A program made the position numbers and the translations under genes. Of a stretch of 64,000 nt of DNA, positions 1-9,006 are shown one piece after another. The stretch comes from an uncultured bacterium. Lineage in GTDB: Bacteria; Planctomycetota; UBA1135; GCA-002686595. The stretch is from positions 31,154 to 95,153 of the forward strand of contig CALCXM010000153.1 in the NCBI GenBank assembly GCA_937905825.1, in the 5' to 3' direction. The notes beneath the pieces are model-generated. The model searched no databases and was not told where the DNA came from. It saw only the letters and a list, made by a program, of their open reading frames with translations. Positions within the stretch are counted from its first letter, which is position 1. The number at the start of each line of letters is the position of its first letter.

Positions 1-1035
1 CACGCACAGGACGCGCTCATCGTTCTCCGGATCGCGCTTCATGTAGAAGGCCTTCACGTCCTTCGGATAGTGGGTGATCATCACCGGCCGGTCGTGCATC
101 TCGGACAGGATGGTCTCGTCCGGGGCACCGAAATCAGTCCCCGCCACGAACTCGGAGTCCGGGTGCTCGAGCAGGATCTTGGAGGCCTCGTCGTAGGTCA
201 AGCGCGGGAAGGGCGGCAGGATCTTTTCGAGCTTGCTCACATCCCGTTCGAGGTCCGCGAGCTCCGACTGGTTCTTGGCCAACACGTCCTTGACCACGTA
301 GCAGATCATGTCTTCCGCCAACTGGCAGACATCGTTCAAGTCGGCGAAGGCCATCTCCGGCTCGAGCATCCAGAACTCGGTCAGGTGCCGGCGAGTCTTT
401 GACTTCTCCGCGCGGAAGGTGGGCCCGAAGGTGTAGACCTTGCCCATGGCCATGGCGGAGGCCTCGGCGTACAGCTGGCCCGATTGGGTCAAGTAGGCGG
501 AACGATCGAAGTAGGGCACCTCGAACAGCTCGCTGGTCCCCTCGCAGGCGTTCGGGGTGAACATGGGCGAGTCCATGCAGGTGAAGTCGCCCTCGTAGAA
601 GAAGGTGCGCAAGGAATAGATCACCTGGTTGCGCACGCGCATGATGGCCGCTTGGCGTTTCGAGCGCAGCCACAGATGGCGCTGGCTCAGCAGGTAGTCG
701 ACCCCGTGATCCTTGGGGGTGATCGGGTAGCCGTCCACGCATTGCAGGATCTCGACGGCGCTCACACCAATCTCAAAGCCACCGGGTGCACGCTCGTCCG
801 CCTTGACTTCCCCGGTGATGCGCAGGCTCGACTCCTGGCCTAGCTTGCCGATCTCCTCAAAGCTCTCCTCACTCACATTCTTGATGAACACGACGCACTG
901 GACGATGCCCGTGCCATCTCGCATTTGAACGAAGTGCAACTTGCCCTTCGAGCGCTTGTTGTAAACCCAACCCTGGAGGGTCACGGTTTTGCCGACGTGT
1001 TCGGATAGGTGCTTGACCGTTGTGATGGTGGACAT
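1..1035 (-). CDS. asnS: asparaginyl-tRNA synthetase (3' end outside the window)
   Basis: Class II aminoacyl-tRNA synthetase that charges tRNA-Asn in the cytoplasm. The first 345 codons are present; the gene runs off the left edge of the window, so the C-terminal motif 3 part is not seen. The N-terminal OB-fold anticodon-binding domain (about residues 10-110) carries GWVYNKRSKGKLHFVQMRDG. The catalytic domain has the AsnRS-type block GQLYAEASAMAMGKVYTFGP, followed by motif 2 FRAEKSKTRRHLTEFWMLEPE shortened here as FRAEKS...RRHLTEFW. These favour AsnRS over the related AspRS. The ATG at 1035 begins MSTITTVKHL, directly before the OB fold, which supports this start. An approximately 150-base gap separates it from the next upstream gene on the same strand. 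Confidence 0.96.
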   Translation of the reverse strand, partial: MSTITTVKHLSEHVGKTVTLQGWVYNKRSKGKLHFVQMRDGTGIVQCVVFIKNVSEESFEEIGKLGQESSLRITGEVKADERAPGGFEIGVSAVEILQCVDGYPITPKDHGVDYLLSQRHLWLRSKRQAAIMRVRNQVIYSLRTFFYEGDFTCMDSPMFTPNACEGTSELFEVPYFDRSAYLTQSGQLYAEASAMAMGKVYTFGPTFRAEKSKTRRHLTEFWMLEPEMAFADLNDVCQLAEDMICYVVKDVLAKNQSELADLERDVSKLEKILPPFPRLTYDEASKILLEHPDSEFVAGTDFGAPDETILSEMHDRPVMITHYPKDVKAFYMKRDPENDERVLCV

Positions 1036-1186
1036 GACTCAGGGCGCCAGCAGGCGTCTTCTAGAACGGGAATGGGAGCGAGAGAGGGTAGCGGGCCCTG
1101 CTTGTGGAGAGAAGCCCCTTAGGAGCCGCAATGCTGAGCAAGCCCTTTGGACTGCACGATTGGGCGCATGCTTGACGGCGCGCTGC

Positions 1187-1726
1187 TCAGGGGAACATGG
1201 CGTGGCTGGACTTCAGATCGACTTCCGCGATCGTTCCATCGCGCAGGGTCACCCGGCCCTTGCACAGCGCGCCCTCGCGCCGGGCTTCCACGCTGACCTC
1301 CCCGTCCGAGGCCAGGCTCTGCGCGATTTCTTCATGGGTGTTGAGCAGTTGAATGCGCTCGTAGCCCATGGCGATCAAGCGATTGTGAATGCGCTCGGCC
1401 ACGGCAGGCCCACTGCTGGGGTTGCGCGGCGGCCGTTCCGGCTGGCTCTCGGCCCCGGGCATGGGCTTGGCGTGGGCGCTTTCCGCGAGGACCAAGAGCC
1501 GCGCATCCAAGCGCTTGTGCCCGTCCCGAATGTCGATCAGCACGTGCTCGAGACGCCGCAGGTCCAAATCCCCGCTGGACTCCACCAGGCGCGCCACGTG
1601 GTTGCGGATGTCGTCCAGGCGATCCAAACGGCCGAGACGGTCCTCGAAGGTGCGCTGGCGATTGACGATGGCCCAGAGCAAACCGGTGATGGCGATCAGC
1701 AGGCAGAGATGAATGGTTTCCAGCAT
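1187..1726 (-). CDS. hypothetical small protein with N-terminal membrane helix and coiled coil
   Basis: Not recognised. With the ATG at 1726 the product is 179 residues. It begins with one hydrophobic helix (MLETIHLCLLIAITGLLWAI), followed by a charged stretch rich in R, L and D that looks coiled-coil forming (about residues 20-80). A Pro-rich linker and a C-terminal globular part (about 110-179) follow. The frame stays open upstream to 1792, but that extension would overlap the divergent antiporter leader and has no membrane-protein character, so the shorter start is preferred. It is probably a bitopic membrane protein with its body in the cytoplasm. No catalytic motif is visible. It is divergent from the NhaC-type gene and upstream of asnS. 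Confidence 0.6.
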   Translation of the reverse strand: MLETIHLCLLIAITGLLWAIVNRQRTFEDRLGRLDRLDDIRNHVARLVESSGDLDLRRLEHVLIDIRDGHKRLDARLLVLAESAHAKPMPGAESQPERPPRNPSSGPAVAERIHNRLIAMGYERIQLLNTHEEIAQSLASDGEVSVEARREGALCKGRVTLRDGTIAEVDLKSSHAMFP

Positions 1727-1812
1727 CGGAACGGTTGGAAGCGGGTAGGAGGCGAATCGGGTGCGCCGACAAGGTAGCATTCTGGGCTCCACAAGGCCCC
1801 AGCCCCAGCCCC

Positions 1813-3978
1813 ATGACTCGGATACTTAGCTTCGCCATCGCTCTTCTCGCCGTCGCGGCGGTGTTTTTCCTGCCGGAGGGCCCGCGTGCCAAGCTCGGGG
1901 TGCTGGCGACGTATGAGGCGGTTTTCAGCGGCGAGGTGCCCCTGGATCCGGAGAATGCCGCGGGCGAACAGGTCCCTTTGGCGAGTCTGTTCTTCGACAC
2001 CACGGCCTGGAATGACCGCGGAGAGGGCAATGCTGCTTTGATGGTGGGCGGGGTGCGCTTCATCGTGCCCGACGAGACTGGGGAAGGCGATCTGGCGATT
2101 CACGGGGAAGCGCGGGCTGCCATCCTGCGCGCCCTGCGCCAGGTGCTTCAGAACAAGCAAGCCAAAGATCGCCAGGCGGCCACGAAGGCCGGGGAGCCGG
2201 CCGAGTTCGTCTATGAAATCGTTGGTGGCGAGGCTCCGGCGATCAACGGCTTGAACTTCCTGATCGAAGTGAGCGAAGGGGAGTTGGCGATCCGCTGGAA
2301 TGTTCGCGGGGAGCCGCAGGTGGGACGCACGCTTCCCTTTGAACCTGCATCGCCGCTTTCCCTGTTGCCGCCCCTGGTGGCCATCGCTTTGGCGGTGCTC
2401 TTGCGGCGACCGGTGCTCTCTTTGTTCCTCGGGGTCTTTGCGGGATCCGTGTTGCTGCAGATGGGAACGAGCGATGGGCTAGGCACGCAAATCGGCCTGG
2501 GCTTCACCACGGTTTTCAGTCAGTACTTCATGGACAAGTTCACCGACTCGGACAAAGCACAAGTGGTTGGCTTTGTGGTGGCCATGTTGGCCATGGTCGG
2601 GGTCATCACCAAGAACGGGGGCCTGGCTGGTGTCATGAACATCGTCGCCAAGTATGCCCGTAGCGCACGCTCCACACAGCTAGCTTCGTTCTTTATGGGG
2701 CTCGCCGTTTTCTTCGACGACTACGCCAACACGATTCTCGTTGGCAGCACCATGCGGCCGCTCACCGATCGTTACCGAATCGCCCGGGAGAAGCTCGCGT
2801 ACATCGTCGACAGCACCGCTGCACCGGTGGCGGGACTCTCGATCTTCAGTACCTGGATCGCCTTCGAGGTTTCGACCTTCAGCGCGCAGCTGCCCATGGC
2901 TGGCATGCGGCCGGAAGATGGGTACAGCGTCTTCATCGCCACCTTGCCCTATCGCTTTTACTGCATCCTGTCTTTGGTGTTCGTCTTCCTGGTGGCGTTC
3001 ACCGGACGCGACTTCGGTCCGATGCTCAAGGCGGAACGTCGCGCACGCACCACCGGCCAACTGGTCCGCAAAGGGGGCACGCCCATGGTGGGCGACCTGG
3101 CCACAGCCATGGCGCCTGCGGAGGGCATCACGATTCAGGCTTGGCGCGCGTTGCTGCCCTTGGCGGTGTTTGTTGGCTTGACGCTCTTCACGATTCTGCA
3201 GACCGGGAAGGCCTTCGAACCGGGAGCGCCTTCACTCTTTAGCATGTCGGGACTCTCCACTATCCTCGGGGACGGAAACAGCTACCTGGCTCTCTGGCGC
3301 GGCTCGAGCATCGGGCTCTTGGTGGCGGTGCTCGCTTCCTTGCAAGGCGGCTTGAGACTGGAAATTCTCGATGCGGCGATCAAGACGTTGATGTCCATGG
3401 GAGTGGCTCTAGGGATCTTGTACCTGGCCTGGATGATTGGAGCTGTTTGCGGAGACTTGAACACATCCCACTACTTGACGGCTGTGCTCGACAACTTGCT
3501 CTTCCCCCTGGCACTGCCCGTGATCCTGTTCTTGCTGTCCGGTTTGATCGCCTTCTCGACTGGATCTTCTTGGTCCACCATGAGCATCCTGCTGCCCTTG
3601 GTGGTGGGTTTGGCCTTCAGCCTTGGGGAGCAGACGGAAGCGATCACCGGGCAGATGTTGATGATCCTTTCGATCGGTGCGGTGCTCGAGGGGGCGATCT
3701 TTGGGGACCACTGTTCGCCCATTTCGGACACCACGGTGCTCTCGTCGGTCGCGTCTGCGTCCGACCACATTGACCACGTGCGCACCCAAGGACCCTATGC
3801 ACTCTTTGTGATGTTGGTGGCGATTGTCGTGGGCTACCTGCCCTCCGCGGCCTTCAACTTGCACCCGGGCTTGAGCCTCCTCGCGGGAGTCGTCGTTTTG
3901 TGGTTGGGACTTCGGATCCTGGGTGAGCGGGTCGATGAGGGAATGGACAACGCTCCGCCTGCCAGCGACCCTTCGTGA
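1813..3978 (+). CDS. NhaC-family Na+/H+ antiporter with an extra N-terminal extracytoplasmic domain
   Basis: Predicted secondary sodium/proton antiporter of the inner membrane, 721 residues. The transporter core (about residues 190-715) has many hydrophobic helices and the family signatures FSTGSSWSTMSILLPLVVG and FGDHCSPISDTTVLSS, both typical of NhaC/YuiF-type proteins. NhaC proteins usually have about 450-520 residues. Here the excess is a soluble domain (about residues 22-188) between a signal-anchor-like helix (residues 4-20) and the second membrane helix, so it should lie outside the cytoplasm. The ATG at 1813 was chosen because the membrane helix starts there; the frame is open to 1735 but that part is not protein-like. 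The stop overlaps the GTG of the next gene, which suggests translational coupling. The exact substrate (Na+/H+, lactate/malate or other) cannot be decided. Confidence 0.88.
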   Translation: MTRILSFAIALLAVAAVFFLPEGPRAKLGVLATYEAVFSGEVPLDPENAAGEQVPLASLFFDTTAWNDRGEGNAALMVGGVRFIVPDETGEGDLAIHGEARAAILRALRQVLQNKQAKDRQAATKAGEPAEFVYEIVGGEAPAINGLNFLIEVSEGELAIRWNVRGEPQVGRTLPFEPASPLSLLPPLVAIALAVLLRRPVLSLFLGVFAGSVLLQMGTSDGLGTQIGLGFTTVFSQYFMDKFTDSDKAQVVGFVVAMLAMVGVITKNGGLAGVMNIVAKYARSARSTQLASFFMGLAVFFDDYANTILVGSTMRPLTDRYRIAREKLAYIVDSTAAPVAGLSIFSTWIAFEVSTFSAQLPMAGMRPEDGYSVFIATLPYRFYCILSLVFVFLVAFTGRDFGPMLKAERRARTTGQLVRKGGTPMVGDLATAMAPAEGITIQAWRALLPLAVFVGLTLFTILQTGKAFEPGAPSLFSMSGLSTILGDGNSYLALWRGSSIGLLVAVLASLQGGLRLEILDAAIKTLMSMGVALGILYLAWMIGAVCGDLNTSHYLTAVLDNLLFPLALPVILFLLSGLIAFSTGSSWSTMSILLPLVVGLAFSLGEQTEAITGQMLMILSIGAVLEGAIFGDHCSPISDTTVLSSVASASDHIDHVRTQGPYALFVMLVAIVVGYLPSAAFNLHPGLSLLAGVVVLWLGLRILGERVDEGMDNAPPASDPS

Positions 3979-5012
3979 CGAATCCTTCCCCAGCCGCCCC
4001 GAGCGAACCCACAAACCCAGGAGTCGAACTCTCCCCGAAACTCAAGCAGCGCTTGGTGATCGGAGTCGTGTTCGGGCTCTTGGTGTACTTGGGGATCGCG
4101 CTTTGGGCGGACGGGCCCAGCATCCTCGAGGCGCTCAAGGCCTTCCCGCTCAAGTGGATCGCCGCCGCCTGTGGACTGTCCTTCTGCAACTACGTGGTGC
4201 GCTTTGCCCGTTGGGAACGCTACCGGGCCATCTTGGGCATTCGCATGGCCCCCATCACTTCCTTCCGCATCTACCTGGCGGGCCTCGCCTTCACGGTGAC
4301 CCCCGGCAAGCTGGGCGAAGCCTTTCGCTCACTGCTGATTCAGAAAGAGGATGGCACCCCTATCACGCGCAGCGCGCCGATGGTGATGGCGGAGCGCTTC
4401 ACGGACTTGTTGGGTTTCTTGATTCTGCTCGCCATCGGGGGCATGGCCAGTGCGCCGGAGTTTCTTTGGGTGTTTTGCGCGACCCTGGGGTTGTGCGTGT
4501 TCTTGCTGGTTCTGGTGAGCTCCCAACGCATTGCCACGTTTCTCGTGAAGCTCGTGAGCAAGTTCCCTGTGGTCGGTCCCCTGGCCGTTCACTTGCACGA
4601 ACTCTTGGGATCCACCCGCGTGCTGCTAACGCCCCGCGAGCTCTTGATGCCCACCGTGGTGTCCACCTTGGGATGGGGCTTGGAATGCTTCGCTTTCTAC
4701 CTGGTGGCCGAGGCCCTCGTGCCCGGCGCAGCCAGCGTGCTCTTCGCCATGTACACCTTCGCTTTGTCTGCCATCCTGGGAGCGGTCATGATCATCTTCC
4801 CGGGCGGCTTGGGGCCCACGGAAGCGTCCATGGGCACCCTGCTAACAGGCAGCTTCAAGGCCGCGGGACTTAGCGCGGAGGTCGCCGGGGCCAAGGCCCT
4901 GACCGCCACCTTCATCATCCGCTTTTGCACCCTGTGGTTCGCCGTACTGCTCGGGGGTTGTGCCCTCGCTCTGCACACACGGCTGAACCGGCGCCGGGAT
5001 TCGGACTCCTAA
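3975..5012 (+). CDS. LPG synthase-like integral membrane protein (UPF0104/AglD/YbhN family)
   Basis: Integral membrane protein of 345 residues with about eight hydrophobic segments. It contains the motif NYVVRFARWERYRAILG, then TPGKLGEAFRSLLI, then MVMAERFTDLLGFLILL, which are hallmarks of the lysylphosphatidylglycerol synthase transmembrane-region family. Near the C-terminus FPGGLGPTEASMGTLL matches the family block with a conserved Gly-Gly-x-Gly-x-x-E. Members are flippases or accessory membrane proteins of lipid and glycan metabolism; the specific substrate here is unknown. It lacks the soluble aminoacyl-transferase domain of MprF. The GTG start at 3975 overlaps the stop of the antiporter gene (GTGA), so the two are probably co-translated. 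Confidence 0.85.
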   Translation: MTNPSPAAPSEPTNPGVELSPKLKQRLVIGVVFGLLVYLGIALWADGPSILEALKAFPLKWIAAACGLSFCNYVVRFARWERYRAILGIRMAPITSFRIYLAGLAFTVTPGKLGEAFRSLLIQKEDGTPITRSAPMVMAERFTDLLGFLILLAIGGMASAPEFLWVFCATLGLCVFLLVLVSSQRIATFLVKLVSKFPVVGPLAVHLHELLGSTRVLLTPRELLMPTVVSTLGWGLECFAFYLVAEALVPGAASVLFAMYTFALSAILGAVMIIFPGGLGPTEASMGTLLTGSFKAAGLSAEVAGAKALTATFIIRFCTLWFAVLLGGCALALHTRLNRRRDSDS

Positions 5013-5019
5013 GCCGAGC

Positions 5020-6699
5020 CTAGGGTTCCCAGGTCAACGAAACGCCGTGGGAGGTGTTGTAGCCATTGCCGCAACTGCCAGCCCCCGTGTCTCGGAACCA
5101 GAATTGGTAGTAGCGTGTCTCGCCTGCTTGGGAGCCGTCCAAAGCCGCTATAGCGACGGAGCTGGTGGCTTGGCCGGAGGCGTTCGTCGGGACGATTTGC
5201 AAGCGGGTGATGGCCCCCCCGGCACAGAGCAGGCCGTCACCGAAAGCGATGCCACTGGGGAATTGGGTCGTGCCTCCGAAGAACAACGCGCTGGCGTTGG
5301 GCACGGCCTGGGACGCGCTCAGCACCAAGCTGTCCGCGCTGACCTTAGCGGAGCCGCTCGTGACGAGTTGGCTGCCACTGCCCGTTGAGTTGTCGCAACC
5401 TTCATTCGCGCCGCCTGGGTTTCCACAGGGGCAACCACTGACGCCAAAGCAATAGGGAGTGGATTGGGTCGTCGACAATCCACCTGGGCCTTCCAAGGGG
5501 AAGTTCAACTGGTTGCCGACCCCGGGCTCAAACATATCGAGCTCGCCCACGCCGGCCACGGGGGCGGAGTCTGCGGTGAATCCAAAGCTGTAGCCCGTGC
5601 ACCAGTTGATGGCGTTGGCGTTGATGTTCTGGGCGTAGGTCTCTGGACAATCCCATGCGATGAAGTCCGTGGACTGGCTCATGCTCCAATCGGTTCCGTC
5701 CTGGGGCTCACCGCTGTGGTAGTCCACGTCGTTGAACCAGACGTTGGTCAAGCTGACCCCAGCGCCCGTGGGGATGCGGAAGGCACCAGCGCCCTGGGTC
5801 GAGTTCTGGTTGTTGACCACGTAGGTGTAGTCCCAGGTCCCGTTCCCGTTGTCCCAGGTGCGCGAGGCCACTTGATAGTAGCCGTGCACACCGGATCCGC
5901 CTTCGTTCGTGTTGGTGATCTCAGCGATCGTGACCGCTGGGTCCTCCGCCTGCCAGCCGAACAGCACGACTTCCTGACTGTGGTTGACCGTGCTCGCGCT
6001 TTGCATCGTGTAGCTAGAGTTGTTCGCGAACTGGATCTTGCGCCAGGTTGCGTTGTTCTTGGCGAAGCCGTTTTGGTGGTCCTCGTAGTGCACGTACATG
6101 CCCTCCACGAAGTAGACGGCGCCAGCGTTCAGGCTCGGATTCACGTCCGCGACGTCGCATTGCAAGCGGCCGCGAATGGTGGAGTTTCCCGTCGGATTGG
6201 GGTCCGGGTGTTGGTGGTCCCCCGACGTTGGGAAAACCGTGAACTTGGGGCCGCCGCCCGAGCCGTCGTTCAAGCTAGAGCTGTAGGTGTCCGCGCAGCC
6301 CACGCGCAGTTGGGAAGCGCAGCCGCTCTGCCCCCGAGGACCACAACCGGATTCGCAAAGGGCGCAGAAACCATGCTTCAGCCAAGACTGCCCGAGGTGC
6401 TCGAAACGCCGACCCTTGAGCCGGTACACGTTCTGGGAAATGACCGGATGGGTTTGCCCACCGCCGCTGCTCCAGATCAAGTTCACGTTGCCGATGTTGC
6501 AGGACTGCGACGCGACCGAGTAGGCGGCGATGCCGCTGTTCACTCCATAGGTCGTGAATCCATCGGAATTGTTGCCCGGGTTGTAGCCCATGCGATGGAC
6601 CGTCATGTCCCCTTGGGCGAGCAGCGCCCCAGCGCTGGCGGACAGACAGATAGCCGCAAGGGAAGCAGAGCGCAAAGCAGACGTGGTGGAGAGCCTCAT
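5020..6699 (-). CDS. secreted protein with a C-terminal domain typical of marine planctomycetes
   Basis: Secreted protein of 559 residues of unknown function. The ATG at 6699 starts a clear signal peptide (MRLSTTSALRSASLAAICL, cleavage near ALLA-QG) preceded by a purine-rich GAGAAC. The frame is open to 6945, but that part is basic and not signal-like. The body (about residues 30-400) is rich in Gly, Asn, Ser and aromatic residues, with several Cys pairs near CALCESGCG, suggesting a disulfide-stabilised beta fold. The last 150 residues start at TPYCFGVSGCPCGNPG and end with RYYQFWFRDTGAGSC and NTSHGVSLTWEP. From memory this C-terminal module recurs in many exported planctomycete proteins. It may be a surface-attachment or sorting domain (inference). 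It is convergent with the preceding membrane-protein gene, 7 bases away. Confidence 0.75.
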   Translation of the reverse strand: MRLSTTSALRSASLAAICLSASAGALLAQGDMTVHRMGYNPGNNSDGFTTYGVNSGIAAYSVASQSCNIGNVNLIWSSGGGQTHPVISQNVYRLKGRRFEHLGQSWLKHGFCALCESGCGPRGQSGCASQLRVGCADTYSSSLNDGSGGGPKFTVFPTSGDHQHPDPNPTGNSTIRGRLQCDVADVNPSLNAGAVYFVEGMYVHYEDHQNGFAKNNATWRKIQFANNSSYTMQSASTVNHSQEVVLFGWQAEDPAVTIAEITNTNEGGSGVHGYYQVASRTWDNGNGTWDYTYVVNNQNSTQGAGAFRIPTGAGVSLTNVWFNDVDYHSGEPQDGTDWSMSQSTDFIAWDCPETYAQNINANAINWCTGYSFGFTADSAPVAGVGELDMFEPGVGNQLNFPLEGPGGLSTTQSTPYCFGVSGCPCGNPGGANEGCDNSTGSGSQLVTSGSAKVSADSLVLSASQAVPNASALFFGGTTQFPSGIAFGDGLLCAGGAITRLQIVPTNASGQATSSVAIAALDGSQAGETRYYQFWFRDTGAGSCGNGYNTSHGVSLTWEP

Positions 6700-6975
6700 A
6701 CAATTGTTCTCGCAAACAGCGGACTTCAAGAAAGCACCAACCGTCGGGGGCACGGTTGGTCGGGAGGCGCCATTGTAATCCTGATTCGCGAATTGTGGGG
6801 GTTCCCCGCCTATCGAACGAAAAAGCCCCCCTCGTGGCAAGCGAACCCTGCTCCCGCTATTCACAGGCGCGGTCTGCTTGGTCCGATTGCTTCCATCGCC
6901 AAGGGCAGGGCGCCGGCTTGTTCCCCGCAGCCTGCGCGCATTCAAGGCCCAGACCGTTGGGCCCGGGAACCCGCA

Positions 6976-8976
6976 TCAGTCGTAGAGCGGCGAGAGATTC
7001 GATTGCCAAGCGAAGGAGAAGTACTTGCGAGTGATCGCGCGGAAGCTCGGACCTGAAATGCTCTGGCCTTTGAACGCTTCAATCCACTGGCGGGTTTCGA
7101 TCAGGCGACCAAACACTTGTTCCGTGACAGCTTGGGAGGGTCCTTGTCCAAAGGGATAGGCTGCCAAGTACTCGCGATGCCAGGCCGGCTCAATGCGCGT
7201 GCCTTCGTTCCAGTCATTCCACGTTGCAATCTGCACCCAGTCGTAGCCGCCGTCGAAAGCCGCCGCCACGGTGTTGCTGTAGAAGGCTCCGTCGAAGGGA
7301 TCGGCCACACGCACGCACAGTGCAGCCCCATCTTCCCCTTGCAAGTTCTCCGAGCCCCAGCCGCCCACCCCCGAATCATCGAAGCCAGGCCACAGGGTCA
7401 GGATCCCCAAGCGCTCGAGGGGCAGCTGATTGACCCAGGCCCGAATCGATAGATCCAGCTCGCGCACATGTTGCGTCAAGGAGCCCAGCACCGGCAAGGG
7501 AGTCGTCGGGTTGCCATCGCGCGCATCCGACCAAGTGCGATAGGTGAGGTAGTCCCGACGCAGAAGTTGCCAACGACTGAAGCCTTGAATGGGCGAGCTC
7601 AACCCGGGGGTCGTGTCCCCCACCAAAAAGAGGTCCTCACCGGTTTGGGCCAGGACGCTGCTGTGAATCAAGTTCCAATCGGCCCCGGTCAAGCACTGGG
7701 TCTTGGAAGGGTTGCAGCTTTGATTGCGAAACAGAAAGACCACCATTCGGCCGTTGCGCTGCAGGGTGGCGCGTTTGCCTTCCATGCGCTGCACCAACCA
7801 AACCAGGTCGTTCGTGATGCCCGCGATCTTTTGCGCTTTGCTCGGCTGTCCTGCGACCCATCCCAGCATGTGTACCTTGGGCTCGTACATGACCGCCAAC
7901 TTCAACTGCACGCTGGGAGCTTCGCAGACGTCCATCAGGGCCGCTAGGGTTTGCGCATTGATCGGATCGCGCCCGAGGCCCAGCTCCTGTTCAGCAATCG
8001 CTTGGCCCTGGTAGTCGAAGATGAAGTGATCGATCCCGGCGGCTTCCGCAAGTTGCACGTGGTAGCGCAAGATGGCCGGATCGCGCGAGTCATAGGAACC
8101 GACCAGGGGCAAGTCAAAGGGGCTTTGAATGGGACTGGCCGCGGAGTCCCGACGTCCAGAGTCCCGGCGGCAATCGGCACCTCCCTCACAGTCGGGACTG
8201 TGGTAGAAGCCTGTGAAGCTGGAGTCACAGGCGGGGGGCGTTTGCCAATGCCAGTTGCGCCAACGCTCTGAAGCAGTCGCCGGTTGGGGCCCGCTGGCGA
8301 ATTGCGGTGCGCGGTAGCGGCCAACGTAGCTGCAACTCACGCGCTTGGAGGGATTGCCGTCGATGGAGTGCTGCGGTCCAAGCTGCAGAAAGTCGACCTG
8401 CACGGGTTCCTCAAAGCTGCGATGAATTTCCAAGCGCAATCGGACCTCGCGGCCAGCCAGGGGCGCGCTGGGAGGAGCTTGAAGATGCACCCAATGGTCC
8501 TGATCCCGAAGACTTGGAAACCATCGGCCCGTAGCCACGGTTCTCAGGTGCGATTCGCCCAAGACTTCAGCCAGCACACGCAGTTCGACAAAGTGCGCGC
8601 CTTGCGCCTGCCCTTGAAAATCGAGAGCAGCTGGAAGGTGGACCCAGGCCCCCGCTTCCAACAGGCTGCCGCGCCCCAAGGGAGTCACAAGGTTGGACAG
8701 CTCCAAGTCCATGGCCAGTTGACTGCTCGCGCTACCGCGCAGGACCGCGCAACGTTGGCCATAGTAGCCGCCCAATTCTTGGGTGACTGTTCCGCGAACT
8801 TCCCAGTCATCCAGCGGGCCTTCGAAACTGCCATTCGCAAGAAGGATGGGGCTCGGCCTGGGAGTGTGCAAACGGGATTGGGCGGAAGTCTGCCCCGCAA
8901 ACGACAGAAGGCCAAGAGCCACAAAGCAGCGTCTTAGCCAATCCCTTCCAATCCAACTCTTCCAATCCCTTTTCAC
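6976..8976 (-). CDS. secreted glycoside hydrolase, GH99/GH71-like, with N-terminal carbohydrate-binding-like domain
   Basis: Probable secreted polysaccharide-degrading enzyme of 666 residues. A signal peptide (residues 1-33, ending GQTSA-QS) is followed by a beta-rich region starting ILLANGSFEGPLDDWEV (about 44-205), a typical opening of CBM4/9-like binding modules. The catalytic part (about 225-640) has PLVGSYDSRDPAILRYHVQL, AAGIDHFIFDYQGQ and the active-site-like TWNDWNEGTRIEPAW. This arrangement is seen in GH99-like (WbsX/endo-mannosidase) and GH71-like families, where Glu/Asp residues in the last motif are catalytic. It is 30 bases downstream of the BatA-like gene on the same strand, so it may be the last member of that operon. 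Substrate specificity cannot be read from sequence. Confidence 0.75.
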   Translation of the reverse strand: MKRDWKSWIGRDWLRRCFVALGLLSFAGQTSAQSRLHTPRPSPILLANGSFEGPLDDWEVRGTVTQELGGYYGQRCAVLRGSASSQLAMDLELSNLVTPLGRGSLLEAGAWVHLPAALDFQGQAQGAHFVELRVLAEVLGESHLRTVATGRWFPSLRDQDHWVHLQAPPSAPLAGREVRLRLEIHRSFEEPVQVDFLQLGPQHSIDGNPSKRVSCSYVGRYRAPQFASGPQPATASERWRNWHWQTPPACDSSFTGFYHSPDCEGGADCRRDSGRRDSAASPIQSPFDLPLVGSYDSRDPAILRYHVQLAEAAGIDHFIFDYQGQAIAEQELGLGRDPINAQTLAALMDVCEAPSVQLKLAVMYEPKVHMLGWVAGQPSKAQKIAGITNDLVWLVQRMEGKRATLQRNGRMVVFLFRNQSCNPSKTQCLTGADWNLIHSSVLAQTGEDLFLVGDTTPGLSSPIQGFSRWQLLRRDYLTYRTWSDARDGNPTTPLPVLGSLTQHVRELDLSIRAWVNQLPLERLGILTLWPGFDDSGVGGWGSENLQGEDGAALCVRVADPFDGAFYSNTVAAAFDGGYDWVQIATWNDWNEGTRIEPAWHREYLAAYPFGQGPSQAVTEQVFGRLIETRQWIEAFKGQSISGPSFRAITRKYFSFAWQSNLSPLYD

Positions 8977-9006
8977 ATCTAGCTGGCCGCCGAGGCGACC
9001 TCTCGA

